Assembly: GCA_009617715.1 (NCBI GenBank)
Contig: VTFK01000191.1
Coordinates: 248,001-312,000 of the forward strand
DNA length: 64,000 nucleotides
Reading direction: 5' to 3'
From: Plectrocnemia conspersa
Taxonomy: Eukaryota > Arthropoda > Insecta > Trichoptera > Polycentropodidae
Made by a program: the position numbers and the translations under genes. The notes under the pieces are model-generated. The model searched no databases. It was given only the letters and a program-made list of their open reading frames with translations, and had not been told where the DNA came from. Every line of letters begins with the position of its first letter. Position 1 is the first letter of the stretch. This document shows, in pieces, positions 26,069-38,247 of the stretch.

Positions 26069-26074
26069 TTTATT
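26069..26074 (-). terminator. Candidate poly(A) signal of the minus-strand membrane-protein gene
   Basis: AATAAA on the minus strand, 17 nt after the stop codon at 26091. The 3' UTR would be unusually short unless a later signal is used. Confidence 0.4.
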
Positions 26075-26090
26075 AATATTTGAACTATTA

Positions 26091-26450
26091 TCAATCATCG
26101 GTGGGACTATGTCTAGGAGTCCTTGTCGATTGTCTACGATCAGATTTCTCGTCCCACCTTTGCGCCGTGTATTGTACATAACCAGGATCCGTCGGGCTAA
26201 TCGGTTCTCCACCACAGTCCATTTTGATCTTCGATGTCGGCAGAACAAACGACACAGCCGGCAATTCGTCTCTATAAATTTGCGAAGCTGCTTCTCTTTT
26301 TTCATTTTTTTTCTTCTCTAAACCAAAATACTCTGCGATTTGTTGTAAGGTGGGCGGTTTAGACTTCAACGTACTCATCTTACTCCTCATTGAATCTGTC
26401 TGAGAGCCTTCTGATTTATAATGCGAGTAATTGTCATATATTCCATGATT
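26091..26450 (-). CDS. C-terminal segment of the membrane-protein gene (third frame)
   Basis: Open from just after a TAA near 26446. It reads NYSHYKSEGSQTDSMRSKMS, then PPTLQQIAEYFGLEKK, RDELPAVSFVLPTSKIKMDC and a Ser/Arg-rich end at TGA 26091. Its first ATG (26392-26390) overlaps the previous frame's TGA as ATGA, which mimics translational coupling. The upstream codons in this frame look more protein-like than the overlapping end of the 255-codon frame, so a sequence indel near 26440 is preferred. Confidence 0.55.
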   Translation of the reverse strand, partial: NHGIYDNYSHYKSEGSQTDSMRSKMSTLKSKPPTLQQIAEYFGLEKKKNEKREAASQIYRDELPAVSFVLPTSKIKMDCGGEPISPTDPGYVQYTAQRWDEKSDRRQSTRTPRHSPTDD

Positions 26451-29400
26451 TTATGATTCCCATTTTGCTTAATTTTTGAAAATATAGGAGTCTGCAATAC
26501 GGGTAAATAGTCTTCTTTCACTGGAAGCGGTGGTAAGCTTTCTTCTTCAAACGTGTCCCAACGCTTACCATTCCTATCAAAATCAAAACTTCTACTAGAA
26601 ACTAAATATGGATAGCTTTGCCTGTCCAACGGAACGGACTCCTTCATTACAAATCGTTCATTCTTATTCTCTGCTTCGTTAAGATACTGCTTCTGTATTC
26701 TCTTATCTTCCAAAATTTTCAAATACGCAGCGTTCTTATCCATTTCTTCTTCGTAAACAGCGGGTTTTTTTAAATGTCCATATTTGCTCTCAAATTCTTT
26801 TACGTCCTGCTTATATTTTCTATGATTTATTGGTACTTTATCAAATAATTCCAAATGCTTAGGATTACCGTTCCGGACAGATCCAAACTTTGTCTTTTCG
26901 ATCGTTTCTAAAGAAGTGTTATCGGTATATTTGTGATAACCGTCGTCTTGTGGAACTACAAAAGTATCAACTTCATCGTCATCCTTTTGTTCAATTTCCT
27001 CACTTTTTTTATCCACCCTCTCTATCGGTTTATTTTTATCTACTTTCTTAGTGACTTTTCCATTTTTTTCTGAAACAATCGTCGCTTTTGACTCATTTTT
27101 TTCAATTACTTTAATATCAGGTTGACTTTCTTGAGATAGTTTCGGATAGACCAAAGTCTTTAATATTGACGGCAGTTTGCGGACGATTTTCTGCTATTTT
27201 TTCTCTAGGTCCGGCAAGATCTATGAGGAATAATGCAGCAGTGACTAACGACAGAACTCCTAAAACAGCTGCATTATCAATGAGACCATCTGGAATTGAA
27301 TCTAAAGATGCTAATTCAAGTCCACCTGAAACAGAAAAATAAAAATTACACATGTATTAAACATAAACTATATTAAATATAAAATATATTTACCTAAAAT
27401 GATGAAAAAAAGAGCACCAAGTCCTAGCAGAAACTTTTCTAATATTCTTCTACCCTTTGGTATTTCTGCAAAAATTTTCCCAAGCAAAAGACCAATGGTG
27501 ATTATGACATAACCTGTAATTTGAAACAATGCTATAGTTAACTGCTATATGTGAAATGCATGTAAATGTGAAATTATTTAGGTCACACTTGAAGAATGGC
27601 AGCAATAGATAACTTATCACTAGCACAGTTCGAATAACGGGAGTTGTTGCTTTATTATATAATTTATTGAAGTTTGCTTCGAGTAAATTTGAATTCATAT
27701 ACACATTGCACACAAGTAGGGATTTCAACAATACCGGAATTTTCAATACCGATATTACCAAGAGAAAAACAGTCAATATTGGTATTACTGGTATTGTCAT
27801 TATTATTATTTTAATGAATAAGTAATAAATAATCCGAGTACCACTCGCATGTTTCACCATGCTTATTGACTGACAAAACCAAAGCATTCGAATATTATTG
27901 TTTTGATATAATAAATATGTTAATTAAATCACTATCCCTTTTAATGTTGACAGTTTTTACATCCAATATGGGTAATTATGTTTCGTAGGAAGTTGTTTTA
28001 ATTGTCTTTTTATTACATTACAATTAAATTACAACTACATCTAATTGTCCTGTTTAATATATTTAAACGTTGTTTAATCAGTTTATCTGATAGATGTGCA
28101 TTCATTCAAAGTTAAACTAAATGCTTGTATTGCTAAGTTGATGTTGTAATATATTGTTGAATGTTAATACATGCTTGAGAATTTTGCTAAAAAATCCAAG
28201 GATTCAAGAGTTGGAACATTTTTTTTAAAAATATTGAATAAAGATGTAGTAAGTATTGTCGTCTTCATGTGTTTTTTTTTGAGAAAATATAATAAGCAAG
28301 CAGGTTACATTTCGACTTATGCTGCCAACGTTTATGACCAATTATACGTCTATTTATGAATACTTCGTGTTTCAAACAATAAGAAGCGTTTAACAATCTT
28401 CTTTACATTCAGGTACTTATAAAAATACTTTATATGCTGATGGGCCAGAGTAGCATTAGCTAATTTATTCCAATAAAATATATTCCTATATTACTCATTA
28501 TTTTTTTATTAGTTACGATTATCTGAACAAACCTTATAGAAAGGAGTGCGTTGAAAATTGTAAATCTGTTTATAGAAGAAGAAGAATTTTAAAATTCAAC
28601 TGTTCTTCAAAATGTATTTCAAAATATTTTTTTCTAAAAACAGATTTACATATGTGATTGATGATTGTGATATTTATATAATTTAGTGTTAAGGACCCGG
28701 GAGGAGGAATCGGCTGGGCGAACGATTTGTTTTTAAATGAGTACGCTTTTGTGTTATTCTGACTGAAAATGTCACTCTCTCCGAGATCAAGATCAAGTGT
28801 CTTCTCTTTATTTGATTCCCATATTTATATACATTGCACACGTGACGCATTTCCTTATGACACATTCCATAAGGTAACATGTACACCATCGATTTGTCCC
28901 TTCGATCGACCTGTGATATAACTTGTGACGCATCATCTCTTTGTGACAAAGAGAACAAGTATAGTACTGTTTCCAGTTTCAAGTGTCCCATCGATTTATC
29001 GTTTCGTTCAAACGAATGATACTGAATCGATCCCTTGTTTGCTCTAATTGCTTTATTATAAACAAACGTTCATATATCGCGATTTTAGGGCGAAGAACTA
29101 ATAACGTTGCAGCATTGCAATTGCGTCGCAATCTTATTGAATTATATAATTATAGGAATATATAGATTTAAAATCAGAGTATATAACATTAGATGTGATT
29201 TATTTTTATTTTTTATTTTAATTATTGCATATTTAATATTTATTTTAGAATATCTCAATAATATTTATTTCCGAAAGATTTAGAATTCTAATATTTTTTT
29301 ATTTCTACTCATGGTAAAAGGTAATTAAATTTAAAAAATACGTAAATACTGCATAATAATGTATTATTCTACTTTGATATGTTACTCCGATAACACTACT

Positions 29401-32400
29401 TAGGGTAATACCCTACAATAAACATAATTTTATTCTCCACTTCCGCTTTTAAGCAATATGGAATATGGGCATCGTTGTTTTCGTAGTTCTAAGATCTAAG
29501 CCATGAAGATATCGTTTTCAACAAATAAAATTTACGGATTTGAAAAAAATAGATTTTTTCCCGGTACTACAGGTATTTCATGTTGTAATATCGAAGGTTG
29601 ATTTTTGCCCTAATATCAGTATCACCGGTATTGCGAACCTTACACACAAGTGCACAGTCTAAAATTAGATTTCAAGGACATATGTTCCAACAAAGGTTAC
29701 AGGTATTGAACATACGACCCGCGCGAGTTCTTCGAAAATCTTACCTCACATATCGCAAATTCAATAGAAAATAAACAATTTACGCGAATAGTGGTCAAGT
29801 TCTTAAGAACAATTAAACGAAAAAAAACAATTTGGGAAGTCTCGAGCTAGCGTGGACCACCAAGATCTGCGACAAGAATGTTATATGCTTATATGTACAT
29901 ATATGTATGTAGTTGTATTCGAAACACAATGTGTTACAATTTCGTTTTGGTCAGACGCAAAATGCTTTGAATCAACACTATTATTTATTAAAAAAATATT
30001 TTTTGCATATATTGTGATAAAATTTGTAGCAATCAAATTTATAATTATTATATTTTAAAATGTGTGTCACAAGAGCCGCAGTTTAACGACTTCTGGGCCA
30101 GATAGTAAGTATTTTTTCTTATTACTTAATCATTGACTCATAATCAAATCATAGACGTGCATATATCGATGAAATATTTTAATTAGTAATTAAAACTATT
30201 TCGAAGAGACCAGTAAACTTGCATTTGAAACAATTTCAAAACAAATCTTCCTTCTGGGTGGTAAAAATAATTATTTAAGAGATGAATTAACTCGACTAGT
30301 GCAAAAAATAGACCCAGACATCAATAATGCTAGACGAAATTCATAGTCTATTTTAAAAGAGGGACCACCCTCGTTACGCATGTCGCAGATTTAAACAATA
30401 ATATGACCCAGTGCTTCTCAAATTTGTTCCGGCATTAGACCATATGTGTTAAGGACCCGGGAGGAGGAATCGGCTGGACGAGCGATTTGTTTTAAATGAG
30501 TACGCTTTTGTGTTGGCTCTGACCGTCACTCTCTCTCTCTCCGAGATCAAGATCAAGTGTCTTCTCTTTATTTGATTCCCATATGTATATACATTGCACA
30601 CGTGACGCATTTCCTTATGACACATTCCATAAGGTAACATGTATACCATCGATTTGTCCCTTCGATCGACCTGTGATATAACATGTGACGCAACATCTCT
30701 TTGTGACAAACTGAACAAGTATAGTACTGTTTCCAGTTTCAAGTGTCCCATCGATTTATCGTTTCGTTCAAACGAATGATACTGAATCGATCCCTTGTTT
30801 GCTCTAATTGCTTTAGTATAAACAAACGTTCATATATCACGATTTTAGGGCGATGAACTAATAACGTTGCAGCATTGCAATTGCGTCGCAATCTTATTGA
30901 ATTATATAATAATAGGAATACATAAGATTCAAAATCAGAGTATATAACATATGAAACGTTGATTAACTTCAAACTCAACAAATATATGTTTCGAGATATT
31001 CTACTACAATGTGATGAAATTTAGAACGGAGGTCGGAAACCTTTTTAGAGTTGTGGGCCACGATCAGTTTTTAGTTTTATTTATCGGACCGCAAGTAATT
31101 AAGAGGATATTGGGTTCTTAACCAGTTAGTAAATCACAAGATAAAATCAAATCAATTCCATTGGATGGTTATTATCTTAAAATCCTTTGATAATCATTTA
31201 TTTTGCACAATAAAATTAGCGGGACAGCAACATTTTTAGGACTTCTCCTTTAAAAACTGCTAACTTTGCTCAACAAAATTAGCCATGTAGTAAAAAAATT
31301 CCCTTAATAACCACTATTTTATATTTTTACTTTATTTTTTGTGGCCCGCGGAACGCAGGTTGCCTACCCCTGTTTTAGAATATTAAGGGCCAACTAAGCC
31401 GAGTACTGTAAAAGTAAGGTGACCTTATAGGTATATTTTTATTTTTAGACATACTCGTACTTGAAAAAAAGTAATACATTGGGTTGATATAAACATTCAA
31501 AAATAATAAGTGATACTAGGCAGTCTGCAAGCTGATGCTATTTTATCTATCTGGAAAAATTACACTAATAGAAATAAGAAGTGATGACAACAAAAAAATC
31601 AAATTTGCAAATAAAAATAGTGCAGTATGGAATAGCCCTTTTAAAGTTTTAACAGTGTTATGGGGAAAATTACAACAACGTATTAAAACACAAGCAAGTT
31701 CTTGCAAAATAGACAAACTGTTATAAAAACTTTAAATATAATTATAAATTTACGTATGTAACTGTTTTTAAATAATAGATATCGATGGCTTAAAGTGTAA
31801 ATTTGATAACTCCACTTTTGGGTGAAAGTGACTTAACAATGTTACCTTGTATCTTCTTTAACCGAAATACACATGCCCAAAAAATTGCTAATTAACCAAA
31901 ATTTATTATCCAGAAAATTGAGATATTGTTTTGTTTTCCTATTTATAAGTTGTCTATTTAGTTTTTTGTTTCTCCTGTAAAGTTGTCAAATATGGAGTAA
32001 GCAATTTTACAATTTAAGCCATCGATATCTTAGAGGCAAATTTATTAACCGAACATCGAAAAAATTGAAAAAAATTTTAATATTATTTGCGATAACATAA
32101 TTGCAGAAATAATAAATTAAAGGATTTTTTTAATGTGTTGTGTGATTTTCAGATTTTTGCAGCGAAATATGGACATAAATCTATAGTTACGGCACTGTTT
32201 CAAGATGTTAGTCGCGCCAGGAACATATCGAATTTCAAAATAACTGTACATTCCATAAAAAATGTTTAGTTAAAAAAAATTAACCATGACTGTATCTTTT
32301 CATATGAACCGTGCAATACAGTAATAAACATAAACTTTTTAGTTCGGCTTAGTATTAAAAAAAATATTGACAAAGGATGTCAAAACGTCAAATGTCGTCA

Positions 32401-35152
32401 CAGCTAACCTAGGATATCATAAATTCGACGTGGTGCAATTAAAAATCCATAAACATTTCTGGCAAATGAACCTTATGTGCCTCGCACAGCAGACGCGTTC
32501 AAATGATGACTAGCCTTTCCCAATAACTATAAAATAAAAAGCGAATAGCAACACCACGGATTAAATGGCAAATTAAAATTTATTTTCTATGTTATGTATT
32601 GTTCCCTCAAGTTATTTGGAGTTGACTCTTTTTTATCTATTGGTTTATCTATTGATATAACTATAAATCTTAATGAAATTGGAATGTTAAAAAACGACCA
32701 CAAACTGGCCAACATTTGCCCTCCTCCCCTTGTAAAAATCTTAAATGACGACCATGACTCTAAATCAGAATTTTTTTGGTTATCCCTCAAAGAAAATCTA
32801 AAATAAAGAGTTTTGAATCTATCCCGAAATTATTTTTAAATACATATGTCATTTCAGTGAAATTATATCGGAAACATTTTCACCGCTAGATTTGCCAGTG
32901 AAAATATAATTTATCTGGCATGTGAATTTTTCAGTGAAGTTATGTATTCACAAGTGAAGTCCAAGTACATTTTCACCAGTTAATATATATTTCTACTAGC
33001 GTAACTATAATTTAACTGATATGTGCTAGTGCAATTATGTACCGCTCTAAAATGTCTATGAAACTACATTTGACAGTTGTGAAACGTCCATTTTCTGCTC
33101 AAACCCAAACTTTAACCTAATGAAAATTTAAAAACTAATAATAGTTATAGAACTTTCATTAGGTCTGGTCCAAAATATTTCTCTTATTTTTACATCTCGC
33201 TTATTGCTCCATAGTTTGTCTGCACTTCGATATCAGACTGTTTTAAAAATATGATAGCTATCCTTACCGATATTACTACGAACTTTTTATATAAGAGTGC
33301 TGATCAAAGTATATTTAAACCAAATTTTGGTCAATAGGAGGGCGCAAAAACAATTATCGCTGCTCAGAAGTCAAAAATAAACGTCAAAAGTAAAAAAAAT
33401 GTGTCGGCGCAGTCGCAGCGGTACTTCTGAGAATGGATTATTGATTTTTGCGCTCTCCTATTGAACAAAATTTGGTTTAGATATGCTTCATTCATGCTTC
33501 ACTATGCTTTATTTATTGTAAGTCGTAATATTGTTATAAAAAGTCTTAAAATGAACGCTAGATAACCGATTTTTTCTATTGATATGATTTTATTAATTTT
33601 AACACGTATTGTAAACAGGGACGTCCCCTGCGAATTTAACTATAAAAAATTGTTGGAACGACGTCCCCGCATGATTATTGACAGCTGTCTGATCATTGGC
33701 ATGATCATGAGCATGATCATTGACAACATAGGAAACTTGAATTGGATTACTCTGTATAATGGCCAATTTACTTTTCCAAAAAATATATTTAACAATCACA
33801 ATTAGGTCTAACACAAGCCATAAATAATTACGCAAGGGAGAAGTAGTAACATATACATGAACGAACAGTAATAGTATAGTATTTGCATGGAAGGACAAAA
33901 TAAATCGTCACGATATGGATTTGGCATGGCATATCAAGTAGGGCTATTCCCATATAGGAAATTCTTATATTATGTAAATAAAAAACTGGGGAAATAAAAA
34001 CAAAAGAGTTGTTTAAAAACGTAATTCAAAATAATATATTCATATGGAACATTGCTTATAGCATTTAATGTACAAATATAACCAAACATCAAGTATATAA
34101 ATATGTAAGTAATTGTAATATACACACATAAATATATTTAGTGTTTCAGATATCAGAGTAATAAAAAATAAAATAAAAACTAATTCCGTGCGATTAAGAA
34201 TATGTTGAAAAATATTGGTGTTGTGTGAATTACAATAGTGAACAATTAACTAAATAATATTTACAAGGATATAGCGAAACATTCGTTTTTTGTCATAGCA
34301 TTCTTGTGTGTTTTTTTTTCAGGTAGTGGTCCCAACATCTGAAACGGGTACAGGGTATACCCAAAATAAATGATATATAAATAATAGGTAAGTAGCTTAA
34401 GTAGCTTTTTGGTGACTAAATTAATTGGAACGCAGTGGATTAAATAAAAAATATTTTTTGTCCAATAAAGGTTAAAGTCAATAACTAAAATCCTAAAGCG
34501 CAAAACTTGAGCTTGATAATTTATTTAACACGAGTGACGCTTGCCAGTTTTAACCTGTTGTGTTACACGCTCACGTATTTTATTTTATTCATACATGCCA
34601 TTGTAATTATATAGACAATTATATAGATGTGTTTTGTTTTGCTTATTTCATAAAGACAATATATGTAATTAACTTTCGAGTGAAGCTATTTTTTTAATTT
34701 AATTAAATATTCAATTTTTTAAATTATACATTTTTTTAAATGTTAATATCATTTTTTATTCTCTTTTAATTTTTTAAAAATTAAAACATATTTAAATAGC
34801 TAGATTTTAATTAAAAATTTCCAAAACTTCAAAAATCATTTTTGTTACAATTTTTTTGGTTTGCTGCATTTTTTTAAAGAAATGTATAGATTAAATAATC
34901 GCATGAAAAATATCTAATACTGAATACTACTAATAGTGCATTTACATATAAATAACTTTTTATGTTATTCAATTGAACAGAATAAAATTATGGTATTTGT
35001 GTAAATAATTTACCTCCATAGACTGCGTCACCAAATGAAGCCCCAATTGAACTCCAAGTTATGTTCCTCAATAGGGACCATTCCCTTGATATTTTTTGCA
35101 AATAAAGTGTGAGTCGCACCGATTCGTCATCAGTGACACGCTTTGCCACCAT
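26091..35152 (-). CDS. Multi-pass membrane protein with long charged tail
   Basis: Minus-strand exons: 35152-35014 (ATG to phase 1), 27513-27394, and the terminal exon from 27325. The splices are phase-consistent (G|GT at both junctions). The first ~125 residues have three clear hydrophobic helices: around GGYVIITIGLLLGKI, KFLLGLGALFFIILGG and NAAVLGVLSLVTAALFLI. This layout recalls small insect MARVEL-like proteins such as septate-junction components, but I cannot assign a family. As sequenced, the first frame stops at 27117, giving 155 residues. The same exon continues as a 255-codon Lys/Glu/Asp-rich frame (to 26387) and then a ~110-codon Ser/Lys-rich frame ending at 26091. I infer one protein of about 500 residues with two sequence frame breaks. 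A genuine 155-residue protein plus downstream ORFs is the alternative. Confidence 0.7.
26387..27190 (-). CDS. Charged middle segment of the membrane-protein gene (second frame)
   Basis: A 260-codon open stretch beginning after TAG at about 27185, with no ATG near its start. Its composition is that of a soluble disordered tail rich in Lys, Glu and Asp (for example KSEEIEQKDDDEVDTFVVPQ). It must therefore be entered from the preceding frame. No intron donor was found that would make the switch. Confidence 0.6.
   Translation of the reverse strand, partial: KIVRKLPSILKTLVYPKLSQESQPDIKVIEKNESKATIVSEKNGKVTKKVDKNKPIERVDKKSEEIEQKDDDEVDTFVVPQDDGYHKYTDNTSLETIEKTKFGSVRNGNPKHLELFDKVPINHRKYKQDVKEFESKYGHLKKPAVYEEEMDKNAAYLKILEDKRIQKQYLNEAENKNERFVMKESVPLDRQSYPYLVSSRSFDFDRNGKRWDTFEEESLPPLPVKEDYLPVLQTPIFSKIKQNGNHKIMEYMTITRIINQKALRQIQ
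28687..29188 (-). mobile_element. Solo LTR (Gypsy- or Bel-like), copy 1
   Basis: 502 bp bounded by TGTTA...TAACA inverted ends and flanked by a perfect 4-bp duplication TTAG (28683-28686 and 29189-29192). On its minus (sense) strand there is a TATA box (TATATAAATA, about 28821-28831) followed by AATAAA (28808-28813). Over 90% similar to the copy at 30447. No internal retrotransposon region adjoins it, so it is a recombination product. Confidence 0.9.
30447..30949 (-). mobile_element. Solo LTR, copy 2
   Basis: 503 bp, same orientation and family as 28687-29188. It is bounded by TGTTA...TAACA and flanked by the 4-bp duplication TATG (30443-30446 and 30950-30953). The duplication differs from that of copy 1, so the two are independent insertions, not a segmental duplication or one element's two LTRs. 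Confidence 0.9.
31027..31372. mobile_element. hAT-type MITE
   Basis: 346 bp with imperfect terminal inverted repeats, CGGAGGTCGGAAACC at the left against CAGGGGTAGGCAACC read from the right. It is flanked by near-identical 8-bp repeats ATTTAGAA / TTTTAGAA, the duplication length of hAT transposons. No transposase is present. Confidence 0.85.
32680..33290. repeat. Composite repeat with CATTTTCACC-type subrepeats (copy 2)
   Basis: Second copy of the 21.85-22.70 kb repeat, in the same orientation, with CCCTCAAAGAAAATCTAAAATAA, ACATTTTCACC units and CTAAAATGTCTATGAAACTA. It has fewer internal units than copy 1. Confidence 0.7.
33317..33478. mobile_element. Short inverted-repeat element (MITE), copy 2
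   Basis: Arms AACCAAATTTTGGTCAATAG (from 33318) and the inverse CTATTGAACAAAATTTGGTT (to 33477), each continuing as GGAGGGCGCAAAAA / TTTTTGCGCTCTCC. 162 bp overall, with the same position relative to the composite repeat as copy 1. Confidence 0.8.
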
Positions 35153-36810
35153 ACAAGATACGCAAAATATCTAGAACAATATTTATTTATATTTAAATTA
35201 CACAAAACCAGTTTTTTATTCACAAATAAAAAAATATAAAATTTAATTAGATTTTAAAAATAAGGATATTTTTATTAAAGTAGAAATTGGAGAAAGTTAA
35301 GTCGACTACGTACAACTTCAATGATTTTAACGGCTACCCATTTATCACACACGACCATTTTATGAATAATTGTCTATTTAGTTAAACACTCGTTTACAAC
35401 CAAGTTCAAGAAACCATCTTTCCGTCGCGTCCGACAGCTAAACTCTGACTGACGAAGCTAACCGACTTTTCCAACTCCGCGACCGTCGAATGGTTTTTCT
35501 GTAATCGCAACATGTTTACTATTTATTTGTAGTAGACAATGCCGTCTAAGAAAATATACAATGCCGTCTAAGAAAATGCATTTAACTAATGATACGTCCT
35601 TGACTGCTTCTACACGCAACACATCGAGAAATGTACTTTTATGGTTGAGGAAAACGATTTCGTAACTAATGTTAGTTGACTAAGCGCACGACGAATATGA
35701 CACAAAATTTATAATAAGAATAAATGAATTGTGTTTTTTTTAATTTTTGACTGCAGTATTAGATTCAAATTGTTTTTTTCTATATAGCAAAATAACTTGA
35801 TTTACAAATCTCGTAAGCGTAAGGTTTGGTATTTTATAGATATTACTTTTTTTTAATTCGTTCGGACGCATATAAAATAAGCTAATATTATATTGACGAT
35901 TGTTTTGAATTATAAAAAAATATTTTTAGAATGAAAAAAGCGATATTTTTTATTGTGTCCTCGTTGCATTTTTTGTTCTTAATATTTGTTTGAATACTCT
36001 TGCTATTTTATTAGAATAGTGCTATGTTTACAATATATATTATATTTAGTTTAATAGATAGTTCTTCATCAAAAACCTTAGCTATTTGGTAGAAGTTTAT
36101 TTAAATGCAACGTTTTATCATTGCTATAATTCCAGTTCCACATTGTTTTCGCATCCAGCGATTACTTTCTTCTTCTTTTTAATAATATTTAAGTTTTAGT
36201 TAATATTAAGTTTAATAATAAAGACTTAATATTTTGTAAGATTTCTTAAGTAAAAAGCTTTTAATTTTGTAACAGGGTTTTAATTAAGGATATATAATAT
36301 AAAAAATGAATAGAAATAAAATTCAGTTTAAATCCGGATTTTCAGTTTCAAAAAACCGAAAATTTAGATTTTCCTAAATAGCATCAAATTTGCAAACCTA
36401 ATATGACGTCAATGAAAATTTAGATTTACCAGGCATAAATAGGGCATGCCCAGGTGGCACGTTTGAGAATTTGGATTGCAAACCAAGTTCAAAATTTTTT
36501 TTTAATTTGAAATTTAAAAAAATTAAATCGATTAAATTAACCTGTGAATTATTAATTTATTTTATTTTATTAATTATCAAACTAAGATAAAATATCGTTT
36601 GGTCTATCGGTAATTTTTCTGCCTTGGGCACGCCACACAATTGAATCCAAAAAGGTTCGCCATACAATAACATATGGTCCGGTTCTGCCTTGAATCATCA
36701 CATTGATCAGAAAGTTGAAGTCTGGAAGAGCTGTTGAACTTCCCTCATTTCATCAAGGGTGAATAAGTAGGAACACTGTCGTACTGATTAATTTCAGTCT
36801 AAAACTTCTT
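35153..36810. other. Intergenic DNA upstream of the membrane-protein gene
   Basis: Would hold the promoter of the minus-strand gene. An AG at the end of TTGTTCTAG just above the ATG exon could be a 5' UTR acceptor. It includes a 22-bp unit repeated twice in tandem at 35536-35579 (ACAATGCCGTCTAAGAAAAT). Nothing else was recognised. Confidence 0.45.
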
Positions 36811-36825
36811 TTAGGTAAGGTTACC

Positions 36826-37130
36826 AGATTTGGAAATATCAAAGGACATTAAAAATAAAAACGTCATCTCGGAACTTTTTTTTCGAAGAGGATAAATTTC
36901 TGAGGGAGCTGAAAAAAAGGTTTTCATGGAAATTTTTGTTCCAAAAGGATAAAGGAGGACAAAATGCTACAAGAGCTAAAACATGTCATTTCGGAAATTT
37001 TTGCTCATTTAGGGATGCTGCTAAAAATAGGTCACCTCGGACATTTTTGTTCAAGGAGGACAAAGAAAGGCAAAAGGAGGACAGTCCTCCTCAATTTAGT
37101 ACTACCACTTCACTCCTTGGAAAGAGTAAT
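36826..37130. repeat. Interspersed repeat with degenerate ~75-bp internal units
   Basis: Begins TAAGGTTACCAGATTTGG and contains repeated GAGCT(G/A)AAAA ... GGAAATTTTTGTTC ... GGAGGACAAA units. A related, shorter copy lies at 40425-40560 (GAGAGAGCTAAAAAAAG, GTAGGACATAGAAAGACAAA). Probably a non-autonomous DNA element. The overlapping open frames carry no domain. Confidence 0.5.
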
Positions 37131-38247
37131 GCAAATAAAAAAATATTAGAGTGCAAGCCCAGCTTTAGTCCGCTTGACCTTGTCCTTGGCACGTGTTTAT
37201 CAACACTTGACAAAAAAACCTTTTGCATGAATTCATATTTTTAATAATGTATTAATTTGCTCAGTTTTTATTTATATGTTTATTAATTAATTTCTTTATA
37301 TGTATTATTTGAAGGTAATGGATTATTAGGAAATTAATATAAATGCATCTACTTAATAAATAAAAAATACCACAGTCGCAAAATCGTTGCTTATGACCAA
37401 AAATGTGATGTAGGTGTGTGAAGTCAATGAACGAAGTACAACTATTGTATTAAATTGTGTATGTATTTGTATTTATTTGTTTTGAGGTCAAACTAATGTC
37501 ATGAAATTGTTTGTCTCGGAGATATTTTTAGATCAAGTCGATGATTCGCGATTAAAAAATAATTCGTTTTTAAAATATGTAAAACACACGCGTTGCACTT
37601 AGCAACAGCAAATCAAACTTTTTTTGAAGTAAATATGATATTGATACTTATACGATTTATTTGATTGACTTTGGGTTGAAATTAAGAGTTCATTTGGACT
37701 TTTTGCATGTACATATCAACTTTTTATGTATAATAATTTCATCATGGATATATATAATACATACTTCATATAACACCTAATATCAATATGTATTTGCAAA
37801 AGAAAACGGATTTTAAATACATAATAAGATCGGTACCAAAATATTAGCCATTACGATTTTACAAATGTATTGCTTGCAAAATGTATATATTTTTTAGGTT
37901 GTTTTCATAGCAAAGTAAAGAAGCGATATATCGATTAATTTCGTTCATCATATAAAAAATATGTTTCTACAAAATTAGTATCGTATATTTTCCGAAAACT
38001 AGCTAAATGCAATGTTAACGTTTCAATCCCGGAGGTCTACATAACGCCGCACGCGTCTTGAAACTCAGTCCAGAGGAAGAACTAATAACTACAAATACGT
38101 ATTAAATTCGTATTTAAAAAATATAATTAATTTATATTACAATCACTGGAGTGCAAATTGAGTTTATCTTTTAATTCTCAACGATGGTGAAAAGTTGATA
38201 ATAAAACTGAATAAAGTAGATTTGTTTTTTAGGATAATCCATTACAC

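Larger units (their letters stand above)
27514..35013 (-). other. Intron 1 of the membrane-protein gene, 7.5 kb
   Basis: Contains two solo LTRs, a hAT-type MITE and the second copies of the composite repeat and its short inverted-repeat element. The remaining stretches (27.5-28.68, 29.2-30.44, 31.4-32.68, 33.6-35.0 kb) show no recognisable gene. Confidence 0.7.

Noticed and set aside
26387..26392. ATGA stop-start overlap as evidence of a bicistronic mRNA
   Set aside because: The downstream frame is already open and protein-like for about 18 codons before this ATG, so a sequence indel is the simpler explanation.
28689..28991. 100-codon minus frame repeated at 30449-30751
   Set aside because: It lies within the solo LTRs; its similarity in both places reflects LTR identity, not a gene.
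36936..37244. 102-codon plus-strand open frame
   Set aside because: It is made of the degenerate internal units of an interspersed repeat and overlaps another frame with the same content.
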